Counted from the stretch's first letter, positions 7,965 to 16,549 are shown. The stretch: 64,000 nt of DNA from an uncultured Desulfobacteraceae bacterium (GCA_913060875.1 CAJXSL010000001.1:248001-312000); one strand, 5' to 3'. Numbers and translations are program-made. Notes: generated from the sequence alone by a model not told the origin.

Positions 7965-9275
7965 TTGCTGCAATGGAAACATGACATACCAACGCGCTAC
8001 TTCGCGACCTATGAAGCGCTCGAAGAGGCCTTCCGGGAGCGCATTGCCGGACTGGTGCCGCGTTACCACGCCGGAACACGGGTGTTCTGGGAAGATTTTC
8101 AGCAGCTTTACGAGAGCCCCCAAGCCCCGGGGCCGGGGGATGCCGAGGCCTATATCACCATCAATCCCCGGGACTGCCTGGCTTTTGGCTCCCCTTACCA
8201 GGTGTTGCAGGCCGCCTGGCTTGCGGCCCGGCAACATCAGGCGTCGGCGCCGGAAAGCCCCCGCCATGTTGCGGAAAAATTCGGGCTGGGCGGGCAGCTG
8301 CACCAGGCCATGCGTTCCCTTTCCGGCGGTGAAACCGTGCGGCTGGCCCTGGCCAAGGCGTACCTGGCGGCCCGGCATGCCGACCGCCTGACCATCGCCA
8401 GCCCTTTCAGCTGGCTGTCCCTGGATCACTGGACCGATTTCCGGATGCTGGCGGAACACTACGGCAACTGCGGCACGCCCCTGGAGCTGTTTGCCCTGGA
8501 AGGCGAGGATTCGACCGCCCCGGCCCCCTTCGGCGGCGCGCCGGCGCCCCTGACCTTTGCCTGGCGCCTGAAGGGGCTGCGGCTGGATCTCGGCACCCTG
8601 ATGGACCATCTGCACGACCGGCCGGTCTGGGCCGGGGTGGTGCCCCGGGATGAAACCCTGGATTCACCCTGTCTGCTGTGCGGCGACAACGGCCAGGGCA
8701 AAAGCCTGGTGGCCAAAACACTGGCCGCGGCCATGCCCTACACGGGTGAGGCTTCGGTGCACGTGTCCGGTGCGCCTTTGCGGGCGCGTCTTCTCTTCCA
8801 GGATGTGTTCAACCAGACCCTCATGCGCTCCATGCGGCAGTTGACCAGCCGGGGGAATACCGGCCCTGTGGCGGCGGTCTTCGAAGAGATCCTGGCGGCC
8901 ATGGGGACGCCGTCCGCCGCGGGCAGGACGCAAAACCTGTCTTCCCGCGTGGGGCAGGGAGACAGGAATCCCCCCAGCCTGCTCGAACTGAAAATACTCC
9001 TGACAGCGGTCCGGCTGGCGGCGGGGACGACCGTTCTGATCCTGGACGAGCCGGATTGGGGCTTGAGCCGATCGGATGCCGTGGCTTTCGTGACAGCGGT
9101 GGTGAATGCGGCCCATGCCCGGTCGGTGCCGGTGATCCTGATATCCCACAAGCCCTGGTGGCAGAACCTGGCCCGCAGTGTGCGCTGGGTCTGGAAAGAA
9201 ACCCCGGCGGCGCCGGATGCCGGGGGATGCCTTTTTCAGGTCCATATCCAGGACCGGCCGGGAGGTGACGCGTGA
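7965..9275 (+). CDS. Single-chain, internally degenerate ABC ATPase of an ECF-type importer
   Basis: Energising ATPase of about 436 residues with two ABC-like halves. The N-half has an intact signature, LSGGE at 119-123, but no Walker A and no Walker B acid (DRLTIASPF replaces it). The C-half has Walker A GDNGQGKS at 240-247, a Q-loop Gln at 279, Walker B VLILDEP at 356-362 and an H-loop His at 395, but no recognisable LSGGQ. One composite ATP site is therefore possible. The start must be the TTG at 7965 or nearby, since an in-frame stop lies at 7944-7946 and no ATG occurs before residue 116. It overlaps the next gene by 4 bases. The N-half's missing Walker A may reflect truncation next to a repeat element. 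Confidence 0.8.
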   Translation: MLQWKHDIPTRYFATYEALEEAFRERIAGLVPRYHAGTRVFWEDFQQLYESPQAPGPGDAEAYITINPRDCLAFGSPYQVLQAAWLAARQHQASAPESPRHVAEKFGLGGQLHQAMRSLSGGETVRLALAKAYLAARHADRLTIASPFSWLSLDHWTDFRMLAEHYGNCGTPLELFALEGEDSTAPAPFGGAPAPLTFAWRLKGLRLDLGTLMDHLHDRPVWAGVVPRDETLDSPCLLCGDNGQGKSLVAKTLAAAMPYTGEASVHVSGAPLRARLLFQDVFNQTLMRSMRQLTSRGNTGPVAAVFEEILAAMGTPSAAGRTQNLSSRVGQGDRNPPSLLELKILLTAVRLAAGTTVLILDEPDWGLSRSDAVAFVTAVVNAAHARSVPVILISHKPWWQNLARSVRWVWKETPAAPDAGGCLFQVHIQDRPGGDA

Positions 9276-9988
9276 AAGTATCCCATCGGCTCTTGGCCCT
9301 GGTGCTGCTGGCCATTCCGGTCTTTACCGGCTGGCACCCCCTGGCAAAGGGGGCCGAGCTGCTGCCCGGCGTGCCCTGGGGGCCGGTGGCGATCGTCGCC
9401 ATTGTGCTGGGCGGCGTGGCGGTTTGCTGCGGTCGGGCCTTTCTGGCCAATGCCGTGGCGATAACCGCGTTGATTCTGGTGCCCATCGTCTATGCCGGTG
9501 GCGGTGTGTCCTGGCTGCTGGCGGTCGCTAAGGGGACCGCACCGGGGGCTGCCGGGCAGGTCCACGGCGCTCACTACGTCGGACTGGCCTTGAACATGCT
9601 CGGCGTCATCCCCCTGGCCCTGGCCATTGTGGCGTCCATTCCCTTCGATCGCCTGGAGCAGCGGCTTTTACAGGGGCGGCGGGGCATCTCCGCGGGTGAA
9701 AAATACCTGCTCATGTTTCTGCGGGTCTTCAATCATATCGTCTATTTTGTTATACCCAACCTGCTGGAAGTCATGCGTGAGGAAGCCCTGTGGCGCCGGA
9801 CGCCGGCCCATGCCGCCGGACCGGCCCCCCGGCGCTCGCTCCGGGCCTGGGCGCAGGGCCTGGTGGCCGGCATGGTCCAGATCAGCGTCAGCGGGATCTG
9901 CGCCTCCTTGCGGTATATCCCCCTCTGGGCCAAAGAAATCGATGAACTGCCTCCGCGAACCCCTCAAAAGCACAGGAGCCCAAAGTGA
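9272..9988 (+). CDS. Membrane protein, probable ECF T component
   Basis: Membrane protein of about 238 residues with four to five hydrophobic segments (near residues 5-25, 35-75, 100-122 and 145-165), then a basic cytosolic stretch (LEQRLLQGRRG) and a C-terminal amphipathic region. Overlaps of 4 bases on both sides place it between an ABC-type ATPase and an S component, the slot of the EcfT scaffold that couples ATP hydrolysis to substrate release. I do not see the classic Ala-Arg-Gly motif pair of EcfT clearly, so this assignment rests mainly on context and topology. Confidence 0.7.
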   Translation: MKVSHRLLALVLLAIPVFTGWHPLAKGAELLPGVPWGPVAIVAIVLGGVAVCCGRAFLANAVAITALILVPIVYAGGGVSWLLAVAKGTAPGAAGQVHGAHYVGLALNMLGVIPLALAIVASIPFDRLEQRLLQGRRGISAGEKYLLMFLRVFNHIVYFVIPNLLEVMREEALWRRTPAHAAGPAPRRSLRAWAQGLVAGMVQISVSGICASLRYIPLWAKEIDELPPRTPQKHRSPK

Positions 9989-10530
9989 AATCGAACACCC
10001 AGATGCAACAGCTCATTCTCGTTGGCGTGACCGCGGCTTTTGCAACCCTCGCCTTTCTGGGAACGACCGTCATCCGGATCCCCATTCCCGCCTCCGGGGG
10101 CTATTTCAATCTCGGGGACACTTTTGTCATGGCCGCCGCCCTGTTGTACGGCCCGGTGGTCGGCGGGCTGGTGGGTGCCATCGGTCCTGCCATGGCGGAC
10201 GCGGTGGGATTTCCGCAGTTCATCCTGGCCACAGCGGTGGTGAAAGGGATCGAAGGCCTGCTGATCGGCCTCTTGGCCGGACGCCGGCCCCGCCCGCTGC
10301 GGGCCGTGCTCGCGCTGGCGGTCGGGGTGGTGATTCTGGTGGGGGGCTACTATATCTTCGAGGCGCTCATCTATCCCCTGCTGGCCCGCAGCATTCCCTT
10401 TTTCGGGGTGACCGATGCGGCCGCGGCCCTGGCGGAACTGGTGCCCAATCTCCTGCAGGGGGGCATCAGTGCCCTCATCGCTTTCGGGATCTGGAAAGTG
10501 CTGGCCCGGCGGGTCGGCGGAGGAGGTTGA
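9985..10530 (+). CDS. ECF transporter S component (substrate-binding membrane protein)
   Basis: Membrane protein of 181 residues with about six helices and the pattern of ECF S components. RIPIPASGGYFNLGDTFVM is followed by LLYGPVVGGLVGAIGPAMAD and ILATAVVKGIEGLLIGLLAG. S components bind vitamins or metal precursors and dock on the T component. The gene overlaps the T-component gene by 4 bases and ends the operon. The vitamin or cofactor carried cannot be deduced, since no linked biosynthesis gene or recognisable riboswitch is present. Its downstream flank is a 188-base inverted-repeat element. Confidence 0.88.
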   Translation: MKSNTQMQQLILVGVTAAFATLAFLGTTVIRIPIPASGGYFNLGDTFVMAAALLYGPVVGGLVGAIGPAMADAVGFPQFILATAVVKGIEGLLIGLLAGRRPRPLRAVLALAVGVVILVGGYYIFEALIYPLLARSIPFFGVTDAAAALAELVPNLLQGGISALIAFGIWKVLARRVGGGG

Positions 10531-10853
10531 GGGAAGTCCTGGCAGCGGTATTGATTTTACGGATGGGGTGATGTTTCGGCCCCGGCCAAACTCACGCTTA
10601 AGGGTTCGTAACAACAGCGCCGGCCAGGAAACCGGGGGCCCACCCACGGTTGCCAGCTTCCGATGAAATAAATTGATACGCTATGGCGCTGTTGCAACGA
10701 TCCCTAATTCGTTCAGACAGCGTCCGGGCCCGAAACATCACCCCATCCTTCGGGCGTTCCTGCGTATCGATAGTTCGGGATGCGCCGCCAGTTGGCTGGC
10801 GTTTGATGGAATACAGCGATATGTTGTCGAGTTTCTTGCGGTATGTCGTTCGC
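10531..10853. other. Convergent intergenic region filled by an inverted-repeat element
   Basis: This 323-base gap lies between the plus-strand ECF S gene and the minus-strand ABC-F gene. More than half of it is the element at 10561-10748. No protein-like frame is visible. The gap may also serve as terminator for both genes. Confidence 0.5.
10561..10748. repeat. 188-base element with 25-base inverted termini
   Basis: The left end at 10561-10585 begins GGATGGGGTGATGTTTCGG. The right end at 10724-10748 is its reverse complement with 24 of 25 positions matching. A second, inner inverted pair (10602-10621 against 10685-10704, around CAACAGCGCC) matches at about 16 of 20. The whole could fold into one long hairpin. 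It resembles a small non-autonomous transposable element or a large bidirectional terminator. Confidence 0.7.
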
Positions 10854-12725
10854 CTAAGCCGACCGGTGTTTCTCGTCCAATAGCCGGAGCTGTTTGTCAA
10901 ACCGCCGGCTCAGCAATTCCACCTTGTCCGTCAGTTCTTCCAGCTGCCCGAACTCGCGCTCGATGTCCTGCTCGCAGGCATGGATGGATTTGCCCAGTTC
11001 GGCGATGCGCGCCCCGTCACCGGCCGCGGTGGCCTCCTGCATGGCGGCGTGCAGGGCCTGCAGGGCGACATCGCCGTCTTCGATGACCTTTTCCGACCGG
11101 GCGATTTGCTTTTCCAGGGGTTTGACGGCCTGGCTTTTCTGGGTAAGGATTTCGGACCGCTCCCGGCGGGCTTCTTTTTTGGAAAGGCGCGGCCGGGCCG
11201 GGCCGTTTCCGGACGAACGGCCGGCCGGGCCGATGTCGGATTCATCGTGCCACCCCAAACGCTCGAGGAACCGCTGGTAGCTGCCCTCGAAGAGGGTGGC
11301 CTGGCGGTTTTGGAACACAACCAGGCGCTGGGCCACGGCGTGGAGAAACATCTCGTTGTGGGTGACCATGATGATCGCCCCGTCGAAGGCATCGATGGCG
11401 GCCAGCAAGGCGTCGCAGGATTCCATGTCGAGATGGTTGGTGGGTTCGTCCAGCAGCAGCAGGTTGAGCCGGCGGGCCAGCATCTGGCCCAGCAGGACCC
11501 GGCTTTTCTCCCCGCCGGACAGGATCTTGACCGGTTTGAGCGCATCGTTGCCGGAGAACATCATGGCGCCGCAGATATTGCGGGCCGTCTGCCGGTCCAG
11601 GTCTTCGCCGGCCCACAGAATTTCCTCTTCCACGGTGCGCTCCCCCACCAGGCGGTTGATGTGGGTCTGGTCGAAAAAGCCCATGCGCACGTTGGGGTTG
11701 GCCTGGATATGCCCCCGGTTGCCCTTAAGCTCCCCCGCCAGCACTTTGAGAAGCGTGGTCTTGCCCTGGCCGTTGCGGCCGATGACGGCGATGCGGTCCC
11801 GCTGGTTGACGGTAAAGCCCAAGCCTTCGAACAGGGGCGCTTTGGCATCGTAGCCAAAGGCCAGATCGTCCGCCGTCATCATGTGACGGCCTTTGAAAGG
11901 CGCTTCACGGAAACTGAACTCCAGGTTCCGGAGCGTTTCCAGCTTGTCCTTCTTTTCCATCTTGTCGAGGGTCTTGATCCGGGACTGGACGAGATTGGCC
12001 AGGCGTGCCTTGGCCCGGAAGCGGGATATGAACAGCTCGACTTCCCGGCGCCGGCGTTCGTCGTTCTGGCGTGTCTTCTCGTAGATTTCCTCGTCCTGGG
12101 CGATCTGGTCATAATATTTCCCGGTATCGCCGGCGATTTTGCGGGCTTTGAGGCGATGGAGGCCCACGGTGTGCGTGACCACCTGGTCCATGAAGGAGCG
12201 GTCGTGGGTGATCAGCAGCAGCTCCCGCGGCCAGGCCTGCAGGAATTTGACCACCCAGCGGATGGCGGCGATATCCAGGTAGTTGGTGGGCTCGTCCAGC
12301 AGGAGGAGATCGGGTTCCGATATGAGGACCTTGGCCAGATTGAGTCGGACCTGGTATCCCCCCGAGAACACGTCGGGGGGCTGCGGCAGGTCGCCCGGCC
12401 CGAACCCCAGCCCGGCCAGAATGCGTTCGGCCTTCCAGTGCTGGTCGGACTCGTTGGCGGGGAGGCTGGTGATGGCCTCTTCCAGCACGGTGGGCTGGCT
12501 GAAGCGCAGGTGCTGGCGCACGTGGCCGATGCGGTAGTGGCGCGGGATGGTGATCGTCCCGCTGTCCACGTCTTCCTCCCCCACCAGGATACGCAGGAGC
12601 GTGGTCTTGCCGTTGCCGTTGCGGCCCACCAGGCCGATTTTCTCCCGCGGATTCAGCGTGAAGCTGACGCCGTCGAAGAGAACCCGGCCGCCATAACTCT
12701 TATGAATATTTTCGATGCTGAGCAT
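10854..12725 (-). CDS. ABC-F family ATPase (Uup/YheS-like)
   Basis: Soluble twin-ABC protein of 623 residues without membrane segments, as in the ABC-F class, which acts on the ribosome. The first domain has Walker A GRNGNGKTT, signature FSGGY and LLLDEPTNYLD. A charged inter-domain linker (residues about 200-270) follows, then a second domain with GRNGQGKTT, LSGGEKSR and LLLDEPTNHLD, and a Lys/Glu-rich C-terminal coiled coil (about 540-620). The C-terminal extension favours a Uup- or YheS-like member rather than EttA. It is a single gene, convergent with the ECF operon. The exact role (translation factor or rescue of stalled ribosomes) is family knowledge. Confidence 0.93.
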   Translation of the reverse strand: MLSIENIHKSYGGRVLFDGVSFTLNPREKIGLVGRNGNGKTTLLRILVGEEDVDSGTITIPRHYRIGHVRQHLRFSQPTVLEEAITSLPANESDQHWKAERILAGLGFGPGDLPQPPDVFSGGYQVRLNLAKVLISEPDLLLLDEPTNYLDIAAIRWVVKFLQAWPRELLLITHDRSFMDQVVTHTVGLHRLKARKIAGDTGKYYDQIAQDEEIYEKTRQNDERRRREVELFISRFRAKARLANLVQSRIKTLDKMEKKDKLETLRNLEFSFREAPFKGRHMMTADDLAFGYDAKAPLFEGLGFTVNQRDRIAVIGRNGQGKTTLLKVLAGELKGNRGHIQANPNVRMGFFDQTHINRLVGERTVEEEILWAGEDLDRQTARNICGAMMFSGNDALKPVKILSGGEKSRVLLGQMLARRLNLLLLDEPTNHLDMESCDALLAAIDAFDGAIIMVTHNEMFLHAVAQRLVVFQNRQATLFEGSYQRFLERLGWHDESDIGPAGRSSGNGPARPRLSKKEARRERSEILTQKSQAVKPLEKQIARSEKVIEDGDVALQALHAAMQEATAAGDGARIAELGKSIHACEQDIEREFGQLEELTDKVELLSRRFDKQLRLLDEKHRSA

Positions 12726-13033
12726 ATGTCATTTGTCTTGTCTGAAAAGCCATTCGGCTTGAACCGCCTGTGATGACCGCCGGGGAATGCCTTTCCCGAC
12801 GGTCCCGCATGCGGATATTATATTTGACTTTCAAATACAAGCTTAATATCCTGCGGCAATTTTTATCCGGGCCCGATTGTGAACCCCCTGCACGGCCATT
12901 TCCCCTGCAGACCAGACAACGTGTAACCGGGTGGACGACGCACGCGACATTATCCGGCAGAAACGGTTGCCGGCCTGACGCAACGAACCGCACCAACCCC
13001 GGCACGAGCACTGACATCCAGCGACGGAAGCGC
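12726..13033. other. Divergent intergenic region, no gene seen
   Basis: This 308-base gap lies between the ABC-F gene (-) and mlaE (+). It is partly AT-rich (ATATTATATTTGACTTTCAAATAC near 12815-12840, a plausible promoter area). An open frame extends from 12770 into mlaE, but its first 88 codons are Arg/Pro-rich without family similarity, so I treat them as untranslated. Confidence 0.45.
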
Positions 13034-13834
13034 ATGAATACCTCGTCTTATCCTATGATGCCGTTCACCCGACTCGGGCAGTTTGCCATTGCACGGTTGC
13101 GTCGGATGGGGCGCTATGCCTTGTTTTTCCTGCAAAGTTTCGTGCGTATTTTTTCCTGGCCCCTGCCGGTGGCCAGAATCCTTCAGCAGACGTATTTCAT
13201 CGGCATGAAGTCGGTCTCGATCATATGCCTGACAGCTGTTTTCACCGGCATGGTGCTGGGCTTGCAAGGCTATTACACGCTGGTCAAATTCGGTTCCGAG
13301 GGGGTGCTGGGGGCCGCGGTGGCCCTGTCCCTGATCCGGGAGATGGGGCCCGTGCTGACCGCCATCATGCTGATTGGCCGAGCCGGATCGGCCATGGCGG
13401 CGGAGCTCGGCATCATGCGCATTTCCGAGCAGATCGACGCCCTGGAGACCATGGACATCGATCCGCTTCGCTTCCTGGTAAGCCCCAAGTTGGGCGCGGC
13501 CCTGATCAGCATGCCCCTGCTCACGGCCATCTTCGACGTGGTGGGCATCATCGGCGGTTACCTGACGGGCGTTCTTCTCTTGGGCATCAACTCGGGCATC
13601 TATTTCGCCCGGATCCAGTCGAGTGTCGAGATGGCCGATGTTACCGGCGGGTTTGTCAAATCGCTGGTGTTCGCCGTCGTTATTGTAACGGTCTGTTGTT
13701 TCAAAGGCTTCAACACCCACGAAGGGTCGGAATACGGCGCCAAGGGCGTCAGTGTTTCCACCACCTCGGCCGTGGTGATTGCCAGTGTGCTGGTACTGGT
13801 TACGGACTATATCCTGACATCCTTGCTCCTTTAG
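13034..13834 (+). CDS. mlaE: MlaE-type phospholipid ABC transporter permease
   Basis: Inner-membrane permease of 266 residues in the MlaE family, which with MlaF, D and C moves phospholipids between the inner and outer membranes. It shows the family stretch FTGMVLGLQGYYTLVKFGSE, the coupling region LIREMGPVLTAIMLIGRAGS and AMAAELGIMRISEQIDALE, followed by several transmembrane helices. The start at 13034 gives the usual family length and has GGAAG just upstream; a longer frame back to 12770 would add an unusual 88 residues. It heads a four-gene unit with only 3 bases before mlaF. Confidence 0.94.
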   Translation: MNTSSYPMMPFTRLGQFAIARLRRMGRYALFFLQSFVRIFSWPLPVARILQQTYFIGMKSVSIICLTAVFTGMVLGLQGYYTLVKFGSEGVLGAAVALSLIREMGPVLTAIMLIGRAGSAMAAELGIMRISEQIDALETMDIDPLRFLVSPKLGAALISMPLLTAIFDVVGIIGGYLTGVLLLGINSGIYFARIQSSVEMADVTGGFVKSLVFAVVIVTVCCFKGFNTHEGSEYGAKGVSVSTTSAVVIASVLVLVTDYILTSLLL

Positions 13835-13837
13835 CTT

Positions 13838-15046
13838 ATGAAGACACCATTCATTCAATTTGCCGGCGTTACCAAGGCCTTCAACGGGCATACGGTGCTG
13901 CAGGGCATCGACCTGGAGATATACCAGGGCGAGATTACCACCATCATCGGCAAGAGTGGCGGCGGCAAGAGCGTTTTGCTCAAACACATCATGGGCCTGC
14001 TGCGGCCGGACGCCGGCCGCATCGTTATCGACGGACAGCCCCTGGGCCAACTCAAAGGACGGGCCCGACGGCGTTTGCGGCGGCGCTTCAGCTACATGTT
14101 CCAGGACTCGGCGCTTTTTGATTCGATGACGGTTTTCGAGAACATCGCCCTGCCGATCCAGGAGCGGGGCCGTATGAAAGCGGACGAAATCGAAGCCCGT
14201 GTGCACGCCCGCATGCGCGAACTGGACCTGGGGCCCATCGATAACGAATACCCCTCCCAGTTATCCGGCGGCATGAAAAAACGGGTGGCCCTGGCCCGGG
14301 CCCTGGTAACCGACCCGGAGGTCGTGCTGTTCGACGAGCCCACCACGGGATTGGATCCGGTCCGCAAGAACAGCGTTCACGCCATGATTGCCGAATATCA
14401 GCAAAAATTGGGGTTTACAGCTGTTTTGATCAGCCACGAAATACCGGATGTATTCTACTTTTCCCAGCGGATCGCCATGCTGCACGAGGGACGGATCATT
14501 TTCACCGGAACCCCGAATGATCTGCAATGTCTGTCGGATCCGGTGGTGCATGAGTTTATTCAGGGCTTCGAGAACCCCAACGGGGATTCACCCGAGCCGG
14601 TCCGGCAAGGGTCCTGGGAATCGACGTTCAACGCCGAAATGGCAAGGATGCAGCACCACAAGGTGTCCTTTGCCCTGGTGGTCCTGACCATTGAAAATCT
14701 GGCGGAAATCCTGGGCCAAGAAGACGCCGATGCCCCGGGGGTGGCCCAGCGGTTTGCCGACCGTATCCGGGCCCAGTTGCGCGTTACCGATACCTGCAGC
14801 CTGGCCGGACCCAATATGGTGCTCCTGCTGCTGCCGTTCACCAATCTGTCCCAGGCTAAAATGGTCTGCGCCAAATTGGGGCGAACCCTGAACGGCCAGG
14901 AAATCGCCGGTATCCAATCCTGCCAGGAGGCCTGCATGGCCATCAGTGCCGGCGTTGCGGAGGTGCAGGGCAATGGTCATCCGGAGCGCACCCTGGCCCA
15001 GGCGTTGGAGCGAAAAGAGATTTTTTATCAATTCAGTGTGTGTTAG
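13838..15046 (+). CDS. mlaF: MlaF-type ATPase with C-terminal degenerate GGDEF-like domain
   Basis: ATPase of the Mla phospholipid transporter, but 402 residues long rather than the usual 250-270. Residues 1-245 are a complete ABC domain: Walker A GKSGGGKS (38-45), Q-loop MFQDSALFDSMTVFEN, signature LSGGMKKR, Walker B VVLFDEP and H-loop SHE. Residues about 265-402 are extra. SFALVVLTIENLAEI, a helix ending RIRAQLRVTD, then LAGPNMVLLLLPFTN and ISAGVAEVQ follow the layout of a diguanylate cyclase (GGDEF) fold. The catalytic GGDEF signature is replaced by AGPNMV, so activity is not expected; a binding or regulatory role is inferred. It is downstream of mlaE and upstream of mlaD. Confidence 0.92.
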   Translation: MKTPFIQFAGVTKAFNGHTVLQGIDLEIYQGEITTIIGKSGGGKSVLLKHIMGLLRPDAGRIVIDGQPLGQLKGRARRRLRRRFSYMFQDSALFDSMTVFENIALPIQERGRMKADEIEARVHARMRELDLGPIDNEYPSQLSGGMKKRVALARALVTDPEVVLFDEPTTGLDPVRKNSVHAMIAEYQQKLGFTAVLISHEIPDVFYFSQRIAMLHEGRIIFTGTPNDLQCLSDPVVHEFIQGFENPNGDSPEPVRQGSWESTFNAEMARMQHHKVSFALVVLTIENLAEILGQEDADAPGVAQRFADRIRAQLRVTDTCSLAGPNMVLLLLPFTNLSQAKMVCAKLGRTLNGQEIAGIQSCQEACMAISAGVAEVQGNGHPERTLAQALERKEIFYQFSVC

Positions 15047-15108
15047 CATTGCGGGGTGTTGGGCGCTCCATTGCACCTGTTCCCGCGCTTAACCTGCGGA
15101 GTGAATTC

Positions 15109-15555
15109 ATGAAAAAAGCGTCGATTGAGACGGCGGTTGGCATTTTTGTGTTCATCGGCATTCTGTGTGTCGGCTACCTTACCGTGAAATTGGGGAAAAT
15201 GGAGCTCCTGGGCAAGAATTACTATTCTGTCCAGGCCCAGTTCGAATCCGTGGCCGGCCTGAAAGTCGGTGCCAGTGTCGAAATGGCCGGCGTTCCCATC
15301 GGCAAGGTGGAAGCCATCTCGCTGGATATCGAACGCCAGATCGCCCGGGTGAGGATGAAAATCCAGAGTGACGTGGCCATCACCGACGATTCGATTGCCT
15401 CGGTCAAAACCGCCGGGTTGATCGGGGACAAGTATATCAAGCTCAGTCCCGGCGGGTCGGATCTGATCCTGAAAGCCGGTGACACCATTATCGAAACGGA
15501 ATCGGCCCTGGACCTGGAGGATCTCATCAGTAAATACGTTTTCGGCGGCGTCTGA
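15109..15555 (+). CDS. mlaD: MlaD-type MCE-domain lipid-binding protein
   Basis: Membrane-anchored MCE protein of 148 residues. An N-terminal helix (TAVGIFVFIGILCVGYLTV, residues about 7-25) is followed by one MCE domain: VQAQFESVAGLKVGASVEMAGVPIGKVEAI, then IASVKTAGLIGDKYIKLSPGG. MlaD hexamers line the lipid path in the periplasm above MlaE. The ATG at 15109 is chosen over one at 15040 because GGAG precedes it and the upstream 23 residues break the usual MlaD N-terminus. It sits between mlaF and mlaC, as expected. Confidence 0.93.
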   Translation: MKKASIETAVGIFVFIGILCVGYLTVKLGKMELLGKNYYSVQAQFESVAGLKVGASVEMAGVPIGKVEAISLDIERQIARVRMKIQSDVAITDDSIASVKTAGLIGDKYIKLSPGGSDLILKAGDTIIETESALDLEDLISKYVFGGV

Positions 15556-15656
15556 TCCGCGCCGATCATGATGCGGTCGTGCCGTAGACAAATTCCTGGG
15601 TCAACACGTCCTTAACCTCAGCTTGTGAAATAAAATCCACGATACGGGAGATAAAC

Positions 15657-16289
15657 ATGATGAAACGATATGGCTTGATCCTACTACTCGCCGTGCTGAT
15701 GCTGCCGATCACCCAGGCGGCAATCGCCGGCGAACCGAGCGACGTCATCAAGGCGCCGATGGATGAGGCGCTGGCCCTGTTGCGGGATCCGCAATACCAA
15801 TCGGACGACCCCCAGAAGCGGGCCGAGCAGCGGGAAAAATTTTGGGCCATCATCGAACCGGCGTTTGATTTCATGGAATTGTCCAAGCGAACCCTGGCGC
15901 GCAACTGGAAAAAATTCGACGACGCCCAAAGAGTGGCCTTTGCCGAAGTCTTTTCCGATCTTCTGGGCAATATCTATGTGGATCGCATTCAGGGCGAATA
16001 CAATGACGAGACCATCGAATTCGGCGATCAATTCCTGCACGAATCGCGCCCGCTGGCCGTGGTCAAGACCTTCATCGTTTCCTCCCGGAACCGCATCCCG
16101 GTGGACTACAGCATGATTCAAAAAGAGGACACCTGGCGCATTTACGACGTCAAGGTCGAAGGGATCAGCCTGGTCAAGAATTACCGCTCCCAGTTCAAGG
16201 AGATCCTGGCCAAAGAATCCCCGGATCAGTTGATCGAACGTCTGAAGGAGAAAGTCGCTGCGCAGAAAGCGAATCTGGCCAAAGGGTAG
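15657..16289 (+). CDS. mlaC: MlaC/Ttg2D family periplasmic phospholipid carrier
   Basis: Exported protein of 210 residues with a signal peptide (MMKRYGLILLLAVLMLPITQ, cleavage near AIAG). It belongs to the MlaC/Ttg2D family, which shuttles single phospholipids across the periplasm. Typical segments are FMELSKRTLARNWKKFDDAQ, FAEVFSDLLGNIYVDRI and a central beta sheet with VSSRNRIPVDYSM and IYDVKVEGISLVKNYRSQF. GGGAG precedes the ATG at 15657. It is the last gene of the Mla unit; its stop codon TAG forms the first bases of a repeat element. Confidence 0.93.
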   Translation: MMKRYGLILLLAVLMLPITQAAIAGEPSDVIKAPMDEALALLRDPQYQSDDPQKRAEQREKFWAIIEPAFDFMELSKRTLARNWKKFDDAQRVAFAEVFSDLLGNIYVDRIQGEYNDETIEFGDQFLHESRPLAVVKTFIVSSRNRIPVDYSMIQKEDTWRIYDVKVEGISLVKNYRSQFKEILAKESPDQLIERLKEKVAAQKANLAKG

Positions 16290-16549
16290 CCCGAACATTT
16301 CATGAGATTTTTTCTACACTATAAATTTTATGCAACTATTCAGGGGTATCAAAGCTATTCGAGGTATGATTTTCAGGTGACACTTTGCAGCCTGCGTCGA
16401 TTTCCAAAATTATCGATAAAATTTCACCCTGCGGGCGCGCCCGAGATGCTCATTGGCCGCGTTATCAGGGGTTTGCGGTAGCAGACGTACAGCGGCGCCC
16501 CTGATGCCTTGCCAATGAACATCTCGAACGCGTGAAATATCCGGGGTAG
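16287..16549 (+). repeat. Long copy of the MITE-like element with internal hairpin
   Basis: This 263-base unit begins TAGCCCGAACATTTCATGAG and ends CTCGAACGCGTGAAATATCC; both ends match the 70-base copy at 7891-7960 read on the opposite strand. Its interior has a hairpin: 16442-16457 against 16511-16526 (15 of 16 pairs), with a nested pair ATCAGGGG (16464-16471) and CCCCTGAT (16498-16505). The left end overlaps the mlaC stop codon. No transposase is present, so it would be non-autonomous if mobile. Confidence 0.6.

Noticed and set aside
12770-13033. 88-codon N-terminal extension of MlaE
   Set aside because: Arg/Pro-rich, no similarity to MlaE, and the normal family length is reached from 13034.
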